Below, one piece after another: positions 22,735-34,422 of a stretch of DNA of 64,000 bases; the stretch's first letter is position 1; every line of letters starts with the position of its first letter. Origin of the DNA: Aegilops tauschii subsp. strangulata. Its lineage: Eukaryota; Streptophyta; Magnoliopsida; Poales; Poaceae. Below the pieces are notes generated by a model. It did not search any database, was not told the DNA's origin, and saw only the letters and a program-made list of their open reading frames with translations. The position numbers and the translations under genes are program-made. The stretch covers positions 223,958,628 through 224,022,627 of the forward strand of contig NC_053040.3 in assembly GCF_002575655.3 (NCBI RefSeq), given 5' to 3'.

Positions 22735-23318
22735 TTACTGCACGTTTGCGAAGTCCATAATATTTAGCTCACACCGTAATGCATGAAATCTTTTCTCATC
22801 GAGAGGCTTGGTGAAAATATCAACGAGATTGTCTTTGGTATTGACATGATTGATGATAATATCCTCTCAAGCAACATGATCGCGAATGAAATGATGTCTG
22901 GTGGAAATATGCTTTGTGCGAGAATGCTGCACAGGATTATGTGCAATTTTGATAGCACTCTCATTGTCACAACAGAGAGGGATATGCTTGACCTTGATGC
23001 CATAATCCTTCAGAGTCTGCTTCATCCACAATAACTGAGTGCAACAAGCGCCAATAACAATATATTCAGCCTCAGCCATATAAAGAGATACACAATTCTA
23101 CTTCCTTGATGACCAACACACCAATGATCTACCGAGGAAATGACCTGTCCCCGAAGTAGATTTCCTGTTAACCAAGTCACCAGCCCAATCCGAGTCTGAA
23201 TATCCAACGAGATCAAACCGTGCTCCCTTAGGATGCCATGAACCTAAGGTGGGGGTGTGAGCCGAATATCTCATAATGTTCTTGACCGCTTCGTGATGCG
23301 ACTCTTCCGGTGGAACTT
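22735..23318 (-). pseudogene. Copia pol C-terminus, RNase H domain (SIRE/Maximus-like)
   Basis: The minus-strand frame encodes VGYSDSDWAGD, then KSTSGTGHFLGRSLVCWSS, AEAEYIVIGACC, LLCDNESAIKIAHNP-like and ADIFTKPLDEKRF-like motifs. These are the usual series of the Copia RNase H end, and the wording resembles SIRE/Maximus/Opie. Two in-frame stops (near 23096 and 22865) both fit C-to-T change of CAG or CGA. The 5' side is cut at 23318 by a Gypsy LTR, with AACTT (23314-23318) as the expected TSD. The pol stop is TAA at 22735. Confidence 0.8.
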
Positions 23319-23958
23319 TGATAGAGGCAAAGGTGTCCCATCTTTCGATGAGATGGTGATTATCGTTTCGAAGGAGTACACTTTGACGATCCAACTACGA
23401 ACGTGCGAGGACGTCGCGCCTTAGCAATCGCTAAACCAACTCCAAGAGGTTATTGACCACGACAGAGCATGATCAACCGGACCACGAAGGTCTATTCCCT
23501 GCAGGCAAACAAAGAACAAGCAAGAAACTAAGATTGCAACCTGGATATTGCGAATATAAGATGAAGGCTTTATTGATCAAGGTGGGGTTTTGTGACGTCT
23601 TGGTCTGGTCATTGAACACAAACGAAATACGCGAAGTTGCAACTATGGCGAACTTTTAATCTAAACATCCAAAGTCTAAACAGTGCCCTAAGGGCTGTAT
23701 ATATGGAGGAAAAGGGGGGAACTTCGTGGCCCTTGGAGGAGGGGTCCGAAACCAACCCTATCTCTTGTTTCCCCACACATACGGACTCTAAAAACAGCCT
23801 ATACTCAAGTATTTCGAAATTACATGGGCCTGGCCCAATAATAAGGCGACGCATCACCTATAATAGCCTCTGGACGAAATTTAGGAAGTGGCATCTTGTA
23901 TATTTCGTCCAAGCCTTCATGCACTCATTATGGTGGCTTCAAAGTCCTGAAATCATCA
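23319..23958 (-). mobile_element. 3' LTR of the minus-strand Gypsy
   Basis: On the minus strand the LTR runs from TGATGATTTCAGG to CTTTGCCTCTATCA, 640 bp. Its inner 465 bp correspond to 33950-34422. It interrupts Copia pol at 23318. Confidence 0.85.
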
Positions 23959-24005
23959 CTTGAAACTTCATTCTTGTTCCCCTTGCGCATGCCATCATCT
24001 CCATG

Positions 24006-25535
24006 CTAGAACTTGCTCCAAGGTTCATCTTTCTTGTCCAAGCTAGGCCCTTCATTTATAAGCAAAACAAATGTATCCAATTTAGGCAACATCATATTCT
24101 CATGAACATTAGAATCTTTACCAAGAAACGAAAGTACCTGGTAATTCAATTGGCATGCACGAGCTCTAGTAACCGGTCCAGTATGTATAGCAGCATGGGC
24201 TGTGGGTGTAACAATGGTATTGATGTCCTCACCATCCTCCCCTTCTTGAAATGAAGTCGTCCTCGACGGAAGCTCATCTTCCTCACCCAAATAAGGCTTC
24301 AAATCTGCAATGTTAAAAGTGGGACTAACCCCAAAATCTGCAGGCAGCTCAAGTTTACATGCATTATCATTTATTTTCTCTAACACCTTAAAAGGACCAT
24401 CAGCACGTGGAATTAACTTTGATTTGCGCAAATTAGGAAATCTATCCTTACGCAAATGTAACCAAACAAGATCTCCAGGTGCAAACACAACATGTCTTCT
24501 ACCTTTATCTCTAGCAAGTTTATATTTAGCATTCATACACTCAATGTTTTCCTTAGTTAACTCATGCATTTTTAAGATCAATGCATCACGTTGTTTAGCA
24601 TGAAAATTAACCTTCTCCAAAGATGGAAGAGGCAACAAATCAATAGGTGCATGAGGTAGGAAACCATACACAATTTCAAAAGGGTAAATCTTAGTAGTAG
24701 AATGCAGCGAACGATTATAAGCAAATTCAATATGAGGCAAGCATTCTTCCCACATTTTCTTGTTATTATTCAAAACAACCCTAAGCATAGTAGACAATGT
24801 CCTATTGACTACTTCAGTATGTCCATCAGTTTGGGGGTGACATGTAGTACAAAAGCAGTTTAGTCCCCAACTTAGCCCATAAACATCTCCAAAAGTGGCT
24901 AAGAAATTTAGTATCATGATCTGAAACAATAGTATTTGGCACACCATGCAAGCGAATAATTTCACGAAAGAATAAATCAGCAACATTAGCATCATCATCG
25001 CTTTTATGACATGGTATGAAGTGTGCCATTTTCAAAAATCTATCCATGACAACAAATATGCTATCCCTCCCCTTCTTTGTTCGAGGTAATCCTAAAACAA
25101 AATCCATAGATATATCGTCCCAAGGAACACTAGGCACAGGCAAAGGCATATATAAACCATGAGGATTGAGTCGTGACTTAGCTTTTTGACATGTAGTGCA
25201 GCGAGCAACAAAATGCTCAACATCCTGTCTCATCTTTGGCCAAAAGAATGTGTAGCAAGTATATCCTCCATTTTCTTCACGCCAAAATGTCCCATTAATC
25301 CTCCTCCATGCGCCTCGTGCAACAACAAAAGACGAACGGAACTAGCTGGAATGCATAGCTTGTTAGCACGGAACACAAATCCGTCATTAACGACGAACTT
25401 GTTCCATGTTCTTCCTTCTTTACAATTGTGCATTACATCTCTAAAATCAGCATCATGCACATATTGGTCTTTGATGGTCTCCAAACCAAATATTTTAAAG
25501 TCAAGTTGTGAAAGCATAGTATAGCGATGACACAA
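24006..25535 (-). pseudogene. Gypsy integrase, frame-broken
   Basis: The pieces in order are: a zinc-binding region with [12 protein letters not shown] and CTTCQKAK (25230-25535 and 24826-25233), the core with MDFVLGLP and IVSDHDTKF, then [17 protein letters not shown] carrying the catalytic Glu (24006-24998). The C-terminal part reads GDLVWLHLRKDRFPNLR, then DLKPYLGEEDELPSRTT and GPVTRARACQLN. The DDE residues look preserved, but at least two frameshifts split the reading frame. The frame ends at 24006, about 50 bp from the LTR. Confidence 0.85.
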
Positions 25536-25580
25536 TGCATCAACAATAACATTTTCTTTACCCTTCTTGTGTTTAATAAC

Positions 25581-26437
25581 CTAAGGAAATGTCTCTATGA
25601 ATTCAACCCATTTAGCATGTCTATGATTCAGTTTGGCTTGACTATTAATATGTTTCAAAGATTCATGATCAGAATGTATAACAAATTCTTTAGGCCATAA
25701 ATAATGTTGCCATGTTTCTAAAGTCCGAACAAGAGCATATAATTCTTTATCATAAGTAGAATAGTTCAAACTAGGCTCACTCAATTTTTCAAAAGGCACA
25801 TCCTTCTTTGTAAGATCGTTGAGAGGTGCAGCAATGGTGCTAAAATCTCTCACAAAACGCCAATAGAATCCAGTGAGGCGAAGAAAACTCCTCAGCTGTG
25901 TGACCGTTTTGGGTTGCGGCCAACTCTCAGTAGCTTCAATCTTGGCTTTATCAACTTCAATTCCCTGCGGAGTAATAACATATCCAATAAAAGATACTCG
26001 GTTGGTGCAAAAGGTGCACTTCCCAAGGTTACCAAACAAACGTGCATCACGTAGAGCAATAACACAACATGTAAATGTTCCAAATGTTCCTCCAAAGATC
26101 TGCTATAAATCAGTATATCATCAAAATAGACTACCAGAAATCGTCCAATGAGAGCACGTAAAACTTCGTTCATTAGTCTCATAAAAGTACTAGGTGCATT
26201 AGTTAACCCAAAAGGCATGACTAACCACTCATATAATCCAAACTTAGTTTTAAATGCTATTTTCCATTCAACTCCCAATTTCATACGAATTTGATGGTAT
26301 CCACTACGCAAATCAACTATGGAGAATATTGTAGAGCCACTCAATTCATCAAGCATATCATCTAGCCTAGGAATAGGATGACGATAACGAATACTAATAT
26401 TATTAATGCCTCTACAATCAACACACATACGCAACAT
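25581..26437 (-). pseudogene. Gypsy reverse transcriptase and truncated RNase H
   Basis: The RT has [42 protein letters not shown] and the catalytic YFDDIL. After a frameshift near 26040 the connection ([14 protein letters not shown]) continues. An in-frame deletion then joins TKKDVPFE to [18 protein letters not shown]. The missing segment of some 60 residues normally carries the first RNase H catalytic Asp, so RNase H should be inactive. [10 protein letters not shown] and the end of the domain remain. Confidence 0.85.
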
Positions 26438-27559
26438 ACCATCCTTTTTGGCACTAGTATAATAGGAACATCACAAGGTCTAAGAGATTTGCGTATATAA
26501 CCTTTGTCGAGCAGCTCTTGTACTTGACGCATAATCTCCTTCGTCTCCTCTGGATTGGTACGGTATGGTGCACGGTTGGGTAGTGATGCACCAGGAATTA
26601 AGTCAATGTGATGCTCAATCCCTCGAATAGGTGGTAATCCCGGTGGCACGTCTTGTCGAAAGACGCCAACAAACTCCTTCAAAATGTTAGTGACAATAGG
26701 AGGAAAAGTGGAAGGCACATCCTCGAATGAAAATAATTCCTCTTTGCACACAAAAGAATAGCAAACCGATTTGCTGCAATCTAGACCGTCAATATCAGAT
26801 TTGGTGGCAAGTACACATCCACTTTTCAATTTAATTTCAGAAGCAACACTAGATGGTTTATTATTAGGTTTCATTTGTTGCTCGAATTCTTTTGCCACTA
26901 TCTGATTTTCACTCTTATTTTGCTCCTGTTTTGCTTTACTAGCTCGATTAATATCATCTTTCAAAATGGAATCAGGAGACATAGGAAGCAAAGTAATACA
27001 TTTATCCTTATGAACAAGAGTATACTGATTGTTTCTACCATGGTGTACAGATTTTTTATCAAATTGCCATGGTCTACCAAGTAATAAGGAACATGCTTGC
27101 ATGGGTACCACATCAATCAACATAATCAGCATATGTAGAGATACTAAAATGCACACGAACAATATGTGTTACCTTAACCTTGTCGTTGTTGTTGAACCAT
27201 CAAATGTACTAAGGATGTGGATGTGGTCTTGTGGCGAGAGATAGCTTCTCCACCATCTCCATGCTAGCCAAGTTGTTGCAGCTCCCTCCATCAATGATGA
27301 TGCGGACAGAACGTTCCTTCACAACTCCCTTTGTATGGAACAAATTATGCTTCAGATTTTGCTCAGCTTGTGTTACCTGCACACTCAAAACACGTTGAGC
27401 AACTAAACTCTCATACCTGTCAGCATCCTCAGCAGCCATGTATTGCATCTCATGTATAGAATCATCTTCACCATGTTCTTCACTTGAAATAATAGCCAAA
27501 GTCTCCTCATCATAGTCACTAGCGGACTCATACCCACCATCCTCAGTAACAATCATCAC
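26438..27559 (-). pseudogene. Gypsy protease and linker to RT, frame-broken
   Basis: IIDGGSCNNLAS (about 27265-27300) is the aspartic protease active-site region in its DGGS form. DVVPMQACSLLLGRPWQFD and HGRNNQY follow in another frame. NRAPYRTNPEETKEI and [21 protein letters not shown] lead into the RT. Frame breaks occur near 27209-27162 and 26440-26470. Confidence 0.8.
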
Positions 27560-28258
27560 ACGGGGAGTCTGCTAGTGACTATGATGGCATCCTGATAATA
27601 CTCCTCTACAAATTTTTTTGCTTGTCTCAGATGCTGCAATTTTTGAAGTAATTCACGTTGATAATATGGTGGAACCCAATGAGTACACATATAAATTTTC
27701 AAAGCAGACCAAGTAGTAGGGATATTATCATGATATAATCTACAACGTTCAGGCCACCAAACAGAAGCAAAACTAGTGAATTCACAAACAGCAGCAGCAA
27801 CACGTTTATCCTCGGGATATTGTAAGCATGTGAAACCTTGTTCAGTTTCTAACTCCCAAGTAAGATATACATCAGGAATGTATCTACCCTGAAACTGTGG
27901 AATATTCAATTTCAGCTTAGGAATATGGTCATATCTCGTACCTGAGGTGGTGCTGTAGCCCTACCATTGCGGTTATATACATGAGGTCGACCTAGTGCTG
28001 GTGGTTGCACGTAGTTCTGATTTCGATCAACCTCATCCTCGTAATAGTCCTCCACCTCTGCAGTAGCAGCAGGAGCTACAGAAGCATCAACAGCAGTATT
28101 TGTGGCACCAGAAGTTTGTCCGGGCTCAAGAGGAACACGGCCCACTCGGCGGAGGGCTGTTCCGCGACGTGGAGGTGGTGGTTGTTGTTTTGTTGTTGTA
28201 ATGGTGTAGCAGATGCAGGTGGTGGTTGTGGAAGAGGCGCGAGTACTTCATCGAACTT
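27556..28258 (-). pseudogene. Gypsy gag, C-terminal part deleted
   Basis: YIPDVYLTWELETEQGF, VWWPERCRLYHDN and WVPPYYQRELLQKLQ are typical gag core motifs of this Gypsy type. The frame stops just after VEEYYQD; the rest of gag, including the CCHC zinc knuckle, is missing. The junction carries a short inverted copy of nearby sequence. Upstream gag (GRVPLEPGQTSGATNT) lies at 27912-28258 and continues after the solo LTR at 32511. Confidence 0.75.
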
Positions 28259-28861
28259 GGTGTTGTCAGGACCGGATTTTCGGGATATTAATTTCCCAGA
28301 AAATGGCCCTTGTGCTCACCAGCCCCAGGATTACTGTTAGCTGATGAGGCACCAACTTGATGCAGAAATTCCAAGCAAAGTACAAAATATGTAGTACAAG
28401 ACCATTGTGGCCTAAGAGTACAACAAATGGTTTCTAGTGGTTGATGGCGGAAGCGGTTTGTGGTTCATCTGCGTCTATGGGACTCCATTTCCCATAGGAA
28501 CAACTGACCTGGATAACTCCTATCTTCGCGAGGCTGCTATCACCGTTGCTTAGGTTCCGGGGCTGTCATCGCAACGCTCCTCTCCAAGCAAGAAATCTGG
28601 CCAAGACAATAGCCAGGGACAAGCCAGTGAGTACTTTTGAATGTACTCGCAAACATTATGAACACGGGTTTAATATAACAAACGATAATCATGCTCTGAA
28701 ATATTCTATGATCACAACGTCAGTCATGAAATCAAAACCCATGTTGCACGCAAGCAGGTTGTTCATATAAAACATGAATATGCAATCCGAGAATAGAAAT
28801 AAAAAATGCAGCGATCGGGTGTCTGAAGCGACGCCTCGAAAGGACGGCAACAGAAAGCGTG

Positions 28862-29160
28862 CCTCAGTCGGGCGTCTGAGCGACACCACATAAAGGGCTT
28901 ATAAAGTAAACAAATAACAAGCATGCCACAGTCGGGCGTCTGAGCGACACCACATAAAGGACTTATAAAGTAAACAAATAACAAGCATGCCACAGTCGGG
29001 CGTCTGAGCGACACCACATAAAGGGCTTATAAAGTAAACAAATAACAAGCATGCCACAGTCGGGCGTCTGAGCGACACCACATAAAGGGCTTATAAAGTA
29101 AACAAATAACAGGCATGCCACAGTCGGGCGTCTGAGCGACACCACATAAAAGGGCTTATA
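28862..29160. repeat. 64-bp tandem repeat in the solo LTR
   Basis: CAGTCGGGCGTCTGAGCGAC starts at 28865, 28929, 28993, 29057 and 29121, exactly 64 bp apart. The copies are almost identical, which suggests recent slippage or unequal exchange. Because 64 is not a multiple of three, the same peptide recurs in all frames, giving overlapping spurious ORFs. Confidence 0.9.
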
Positions 29161-29376
29161 AGAAAAATATCATAATGAATATGCAGGAGGTAGAACCGTC
29201 CCAGGGATACTCAATAATTCGAGTAATAAAAAGGGTTAGTCCAACATAATAATAATCACAATCATTAAGTCACAAGTCATGATCCATGTTCCGGTTTAGT
29301 AGTTTCTCCTCCGAAGGCCGACACTAAGACCGACACTTGACCCATCTCAGACTGTAGTCCTTACCCATGGACACGG

Positions 29377-29406
29377 CTATTCGAATAGATTTAACCTCTG
29401 CAGAGG
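29377..29406. promoter_or_regulatory. Palindrome pair in the solo LTR
   Basis: CTATTCGAATAG (29377-29388) and CCTCTGCAGAGG (29395-29406) are perfect palindromes 6 bp apart, in the reverse orientation expected from the LTR strand. The second differs from CCCTGCAGGG of the first LTR by changes on both arms. Confidence 0.55.
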
Positions 29407-32400
29407 GTGTACTCTTTACCCACGAGTAACGGATTTCTTTAGTCCATCGGGACTAATTCCGTCTACGGTCTTTTAATTGAAAACACACCTGACCGCACAC
29501 ACCAGCCTAACTTACCGGTGTCTGGAATCACCCACGACACATGTTAAGCAAAACTCTAAGTGGGGAGGCTACAACCTCGCGTAGCATGGGATCAAATTTA
29601 TATCGCGCGCTCTAAGGGGTGCCCCCCTCTCGGTCCCAACCGGAAACACCCATGCCCCCGGACCAGGTGGCATGCCTACCGGATGCAGCCGGTATCTTCC
29701 ACCGTGGCCTCTCTATACGGTGTGTGCTTGGAAGGGTTGACAACTTACTGAACCGTACCCTACCTGCGGCAGGGACAAGTGGTAGTACGAAACAAGTATG
29801 GGGGTTACTGGAACAAGACTCGATCTACGGCCGACTCAGGAGGTTCAAGTATCCCCCTGCATGATTAGCATAACAAATATATTTCAACTAACAGACCGAA
29901 TCACCACTCATCATACCTCATCATGCCATACCGGACACACTCGTCTCGACGAGGAACTAGGGACAAGCTCGTGTCTACCCAAGACAGAGACTTTCCCGGC
30001 TTCCTTCCGGTATGCATGAAAAGCATACGAGGATGATTACTATCACCAGCATATCCATTTCTATCAGCAAAGAATCTTCATTATGCACTCATGCGTATGA
30101 TTGTATCGTCACATAAAATAACGAATGCTCCATGTCAAGGTGGTGTTGTAACCGTATCAAACAACACACAAAAATATTATGCCAGGGTTCAGGATGCTTG
30201 CCTTCAAGTTGTGGAGAGGCATGGTGCATTCCAGAACTTTTTGAAAGTTTTCTCCTCTCTCCAAAAATCCTATTTTTGAAAATATTCAAATTAACACATA
30301 GTTTCAAAACAGTACAAAAAAAGTTGATTGGAAAATTTTCAAATAAATACTAAAATAAACTAGACAGAATTTGAGAAACAACAAAAAAAGAATCAAGTCA
30401 TTTGGACTTATATTTAAAAAGTTATAGCCAGTCAAAGTTTAGTCAAAATCCTGTTTTTAAAATAAAACAGAAAAGAAAACGTTTCGGACGAAATACACTT
30501 TCGAGAGGAGGACACGTACTTCGGGCTTTACGCCTCCACTTAACCTGCGTGGACCGGCTCGTGGGTCACTGACCGTGGGTCCCTCGGGCCCACTGGTCAG
30601 GTTTGACCAGTCGCCCCTGTCTCCTTCCTCCTCTGGCCGAACAGAGGCGGGGCTCCGGCGATCAACACTGGCGAACGGCGGCTCCTAGCAGGGTCCTGAG
30701 GGCGGGGATGGATCCGCCAGGCCGGGGCGGTCCTCCCGGTGGTCGAGGAGGTGGCGGGGATGGAGGGAGTCGCCGGCGGCGAGCTCCGCGGCGGACGACA
30801 GCTTCGGGAGGTTTGGGGCTTTGGGCTACGGTGGTTCCCAAGCGAGTTTGAAGTGTTGGGTGGCTCCGCGAGATCGAGGGGAAGGGGATGGTGGCACTGG
30901 TTGGATGGGGGCGGCTCTGGTTGCGACGAGCGGGGCCGGAGCGTGGCGGCGGCCGAACCTGTCGGAGATGGGGAAGAAGGCCTCCCGCCGTCGCTGGCTG
31001 GCCGTGGGGGCTTTGGTGGAGTGGCTTGAGGTCGCCTGGGTGCCTGGTCGAGCTCGGGGTCCCTTTTATAGGCGGCTGGGGTCGGTTCCGCGGCGGCCAT
31101 GGATAAGTACGCGGGCGAACCGCCGTTTTGTTGCAGCAGGGGGACGTGGCGGCAACGAGCGCTTGCGGACGAGCTTGTGGATGAGTTCGGACTGCTCCAG
31201 AGGGCAGCTGGCGCACGCGTGTGGCTCGGGCGGCGCCGTCCACGGCAGGAGCTATCGGAGCGGCGGTGGCGGCTTGCGTTGGTGGCGCTGTAGGGCGCCA
31301 GGAGGGGGCCAGGGTGGCTCTGCAGCGAGGGAGGAGTCAGGGCGCGTTGACTGCGAGTGGGGGAAAGGCCAGAACGAGCGCGGGGCGACGGCAGTGGGAC
31401 GCGGCGACTCGGTGCGCGCGCGTGCAAAACGTGTGCTCTGGGCGCGCCCAGCGCACGCACGCGAGGTGTTCGGCAAAATGACAAGGCATGCCAGGAGGCT
31501 TGGGTGGGGCTGGGGATTACCAGGTCTAGGCTAGGGTTTGCAAGGAGATCAGTGGACAAGCTTGTTAGGTCAGAAGATCAAGTTTACAAAGCAAACAAAA
31601 GATCGTGCCAAATCTGTGCATGCACTCAAGGTGTTCGACAGAATGCTAAGTGCATCTAGGCAACTCTTGGGGTGGCCAAAAACTCCAGACCGGTGTCTCT
31701 TTAGGTGTAGGTGATGGTGGCAAGGTCAGTTGGTCAAGACTAGAAACTTCATAGTGCAAGTTTTTGGGAAAACCATTTCTGGACAGAAAGTAAAAGCATA
31801 GTTTCAGGGACCAAAAATACTCCAATAGGTCCATTCTCCTGGACTTAAGGGTTCTGTAGGGAGGACTATAAGAAGGAAAAAAATCATGGGCAACAGAGCA
31901 AAATAAAATGGGGTTGCAGTAGAAAATACCAAACTGGACCAGAGAGCAAAAGAGGATGATTTGCTCAAATTTTTCAAAGAACACTAGTGGGTTTTTGCAC
32001 AAATATGAATAATATACTCCTACTGACCTCCCCTAATTTTGGTGGAAGTTTTAAAAGAATATTTAAATAGGTTGTAGTGCAAAAGTGAAATCTGGACCAG
32101 ATTTGAAAACTAGGGGTAAAGCTCAAAATCTCCAAATGACTAAAGGATATTTTTGCATAAAAGTGATTTAGGGACATCATATGTCATCCCCAAATTTTGG
32201 TGGGATTTTTAAATAAATTTATCAAAGGGTTGCAGTGCAAATGGGACCCTAAAACTTATGAAAACCCATTTTAGAGAAATAAAGCTCAGGGAAAAGTAAT
32301 TATAAATAATCCCACTGATAAAAGAATTGTTTTATTTGAGAGGGTAAACAAGTCCAATAATAATTGGAAAGTTTTCACTTGGGGTGAAAACTCCACAACT

Positions 32401-32510
32401 TAGAAGAAAAGAGAGATTCTGAGATCAAAAATAAATCCAGAAAAATAAAAATTTAATTTCCTGGCAAAATTTTAATAAACAAAACATGGTTAAATTTTTG
32501 GGGTGTTACA

Positions 32511-32685
32511 GGTGTCCAACTTGGTGTCAATTGTCTTCTCAACGTCATCAATCCTCTCAAGTGCCTTTCCAAAGCTGGCCATCACGTTTTCCACCCCGTT
32601 GACTCAACATTTGCTGAAATTTATCATGAAGCTCCTTCTTCGTCATGTTCTCCCAGTCAATCTCGTCGGCTTGTGGTCCTGCCAT
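32511..32685 (-). pseudogene. Gypsy gag N-terminus with frameshift
   Basis: ATG at 32685 opens MAGPQADEIDWENMTKKELH on the minus strand. A run of four C at about 32594-32597 (G on the minus strand) seems to hold one base too many, which shifts the frame soon after FQQMLSQR. The coding sequence continues to the solo LTR at 32510 and beyond it from 28258. Confidence 0.7.
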
Positions 32686-33949
32686 GGTAAATTTCAAATT
32701 CTTACAAGAATATGATCCTACAGACTACTAGAAAGTGGCAGTGTGTCACAAATCCGTCAAGCAAATCTCAAATTCTTACCAGTTCTTACCCAGCAGCAGG
32801 TGGTGATCGGCAACCGTTGTAGTCAAAACTCTCGAAGCTTGGATAGAGCGATTACCAGGGAGAATCAAACGCACGACGTAGATGTATGTGGAGATGGGAA
32901 GGCTTATAATATGGTAGCAAAAAGGGTCAGCAATAATCAATTCAGAGATGCAAAGTTGAATAAACGCTCAACGATAGTACTCTGCTGGTCCTAGGCTAGA
33001 CCGTACTAGAGACGCGAGCCTAGAACAATAACAAAATCACGGCGCGGCACGTAAACAAGGGAAATCACACTTTGGAATCTTTTTCGCCCTTTTTTGCAAA
33101 AAATCACTATAAGGGCGAGTGTCTCAAAACTCTTCGCAAGTCAAAACAACAGGATAGGCATAAAATCTTTTTTGACTATTTTTTTGGAAATCAGGGCAGC
33201 GACGACGAAAAAGTGCGACAAAAAATCACTATGATGGCGAGTGTCTCAAAACGCTCCCTGGGACCTAAAAATAGGATAGGAAAAATATATTTTCAATCGC
33301 TGAAATTTTGGCCTAATAACTGCCTGGGGGTCTCCAGACTTTTTTTTTGAAACCTACTGAGGCAGGGAAACACAAATCAGAAAATAGATGGATCTCGAAA
33401 ACAAACCTAATATGAAAATAACTCGGATTGGGTATGGTATAGGACAGTGATATATGTGGACTCTGATTGGTGGTGTGGTATATATGGACTCGGATTGGTG
33501 ACGTATATATGGTGGTATATGTGGACTCGGATTGATGGTGAATATGTGGTTTATGTGGAACTCGGATTGGTGGCGAATATGTGGTATATGTGCAACTCGG
33601 ATTGGTGGCGGAGATATGGTGGTATATGGCAGCGGTGATGTATCTGGTGGGGTGGTGATATATGGCAGCGATGACGAAGGTGCAGTGGCGGCGTGAAGAC
33701 CTGTGACCAGAACTCGAAACTCTAAAGGACTAGACGCTAAGACCAGCAACTCGACACGGCGATGCAACCGAAAATTCAACAAAGCAAAACTCTAAAAAGA
33801 TTATGCAAAGGCTCAGATTGGTTCGAATATGAGGAACTAACCCTAATTTCTTGGCTTTTTCGTGGACTATACGTATGAAGAACATACTCGATCTAAACTA
33901 TGAAAAAACTGTAAAATCTGACCGAGCAACCTGGAAATCTGATACCACT
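32686..33949 (-). other. Gypsy leader, minisatellite and primer-binding site
   Basis: This is the untranslated region between the 5' LTR and gag. GATACCAC (33941-33948) reads GTGGTATC on the minus strand, a match to the initiator tRNA-Met primer site TGGTATCAGA. 33440-33660 is a degenerate minisatellite of TATATGTGGACTCGGATTGG-like units. A block with AAAATCACTATRAKGGCGAG occurs twice (about 33102 and 33223). Confidence 0.65.
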
Positions 33950-34422
33950 TGATAGAGGCAAAGGTGTCCCGTCTTTCGATGAGATGGTGATTATCATTTT
34001 GGAGGACTAGACTTTGATGATCCGACTACAAATGTGCGAGGATGTCGCGCCTTAGCAATCTCTAAACCAACTCCGAGATGTTATTGACCACACCGGAGCA
34101 CGATTAACCTGACCACGAAGGTCTATTTCCCGCGGGCAAACAAAGAACAAGCAAGAAACTAATATTGCAATCTGGATATTGCGAATATAAGATGAAAGCT
34201 TTATTGATCAAGGTGAGGTTCTTTGACGTCTTGGTTTGGTCATTGAATACAAATGAAGTACGCGAAGTTGCAACTATGGCGAACTTTTAATCTAAACAAA
34301 ACCCAAAGTCTAAACAGTGCCCTAAGGGCTGTATATATGAAGGAAGAGGGGGGAATTTTGTGGCCCTTGGAGGAGGGATCCGAAACCAACCCTATCTCTT
34401 GTTTCCCCACACATACGACTCT
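33950..34422 (-). mobile_element. Truncated 5' LTR of the minus-strand Gypsy
   Basis: The sequence starts TGATAGAGGCAAAGG and follows the copy at 23319 with about 8% differences up to ACATACGACTCT. There it is cut by the TGTAGG element; ACTCT (34418-34422) is the expected TSD. The rest of this LTR must lie to the right of the window. Confidence 0.8.

Larger units (their letters stand above)
28264..32510 (-). mobile_element. Solo long LTR with TSD GGTGT
   Basis: The 4247-bp block reads TGTAACACCCC... to ...CTGACA on the minus strand. It is flanked by GGTGT on both sides (28259-28263 and 32511-32515) with gag sequence resuming directly outside. No internal region is present, so it is a solo LTR, the usual product of unequal recombination between two LTRs. 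It belongs to the long-LTR group starting TGTAACACC. GC-rich 30540-31500 yields long spurious ORFs on both strands. Confidence 0.9.
23319..34422 (-). mobile_element. Minus-strand Ty3/Gypsy element (visible part)
   Basis: The 3' LTR is 23319-23958. Decayed integrase, reverse transcriptase, protease and gag lie from 24006 to 32685, then a leader, a tRNA-Met-type primer site and the 5' LTR from 33950. The 5' LTR is cut at 34422 by another element. A solo LTR sits in gag. Shared LTR sequence differs by about 8% by hand count, the oldest dated layer here. The pol end (GPVTRARACQLN after the integrase) recalls CRM-like or related chromoviruses; the lineage is uncertain. Confidence 0.8.

Noticed and set aside
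28763..29145. Three overlapping minus-strand ORFs with the same repeated peptide
   Set aside because: They are produced by the 64-bp tandem repeat read in successive frames.
28862..29160. CRISPR-like regular spacing
   Set aside because: Repeat and spacer are both identical between units, so it is a plain tandem repeat in a plant genome.
30597..31559. Long ORFs on both strands (up to 320 codons) in GC-rich sequence
   Set aside because: They lie inside the solo LTR, are rich in Pro/Arg/Ser or Gly on opposite strands, and show no domain; GC-rich sequence lacks stop codons by chance.
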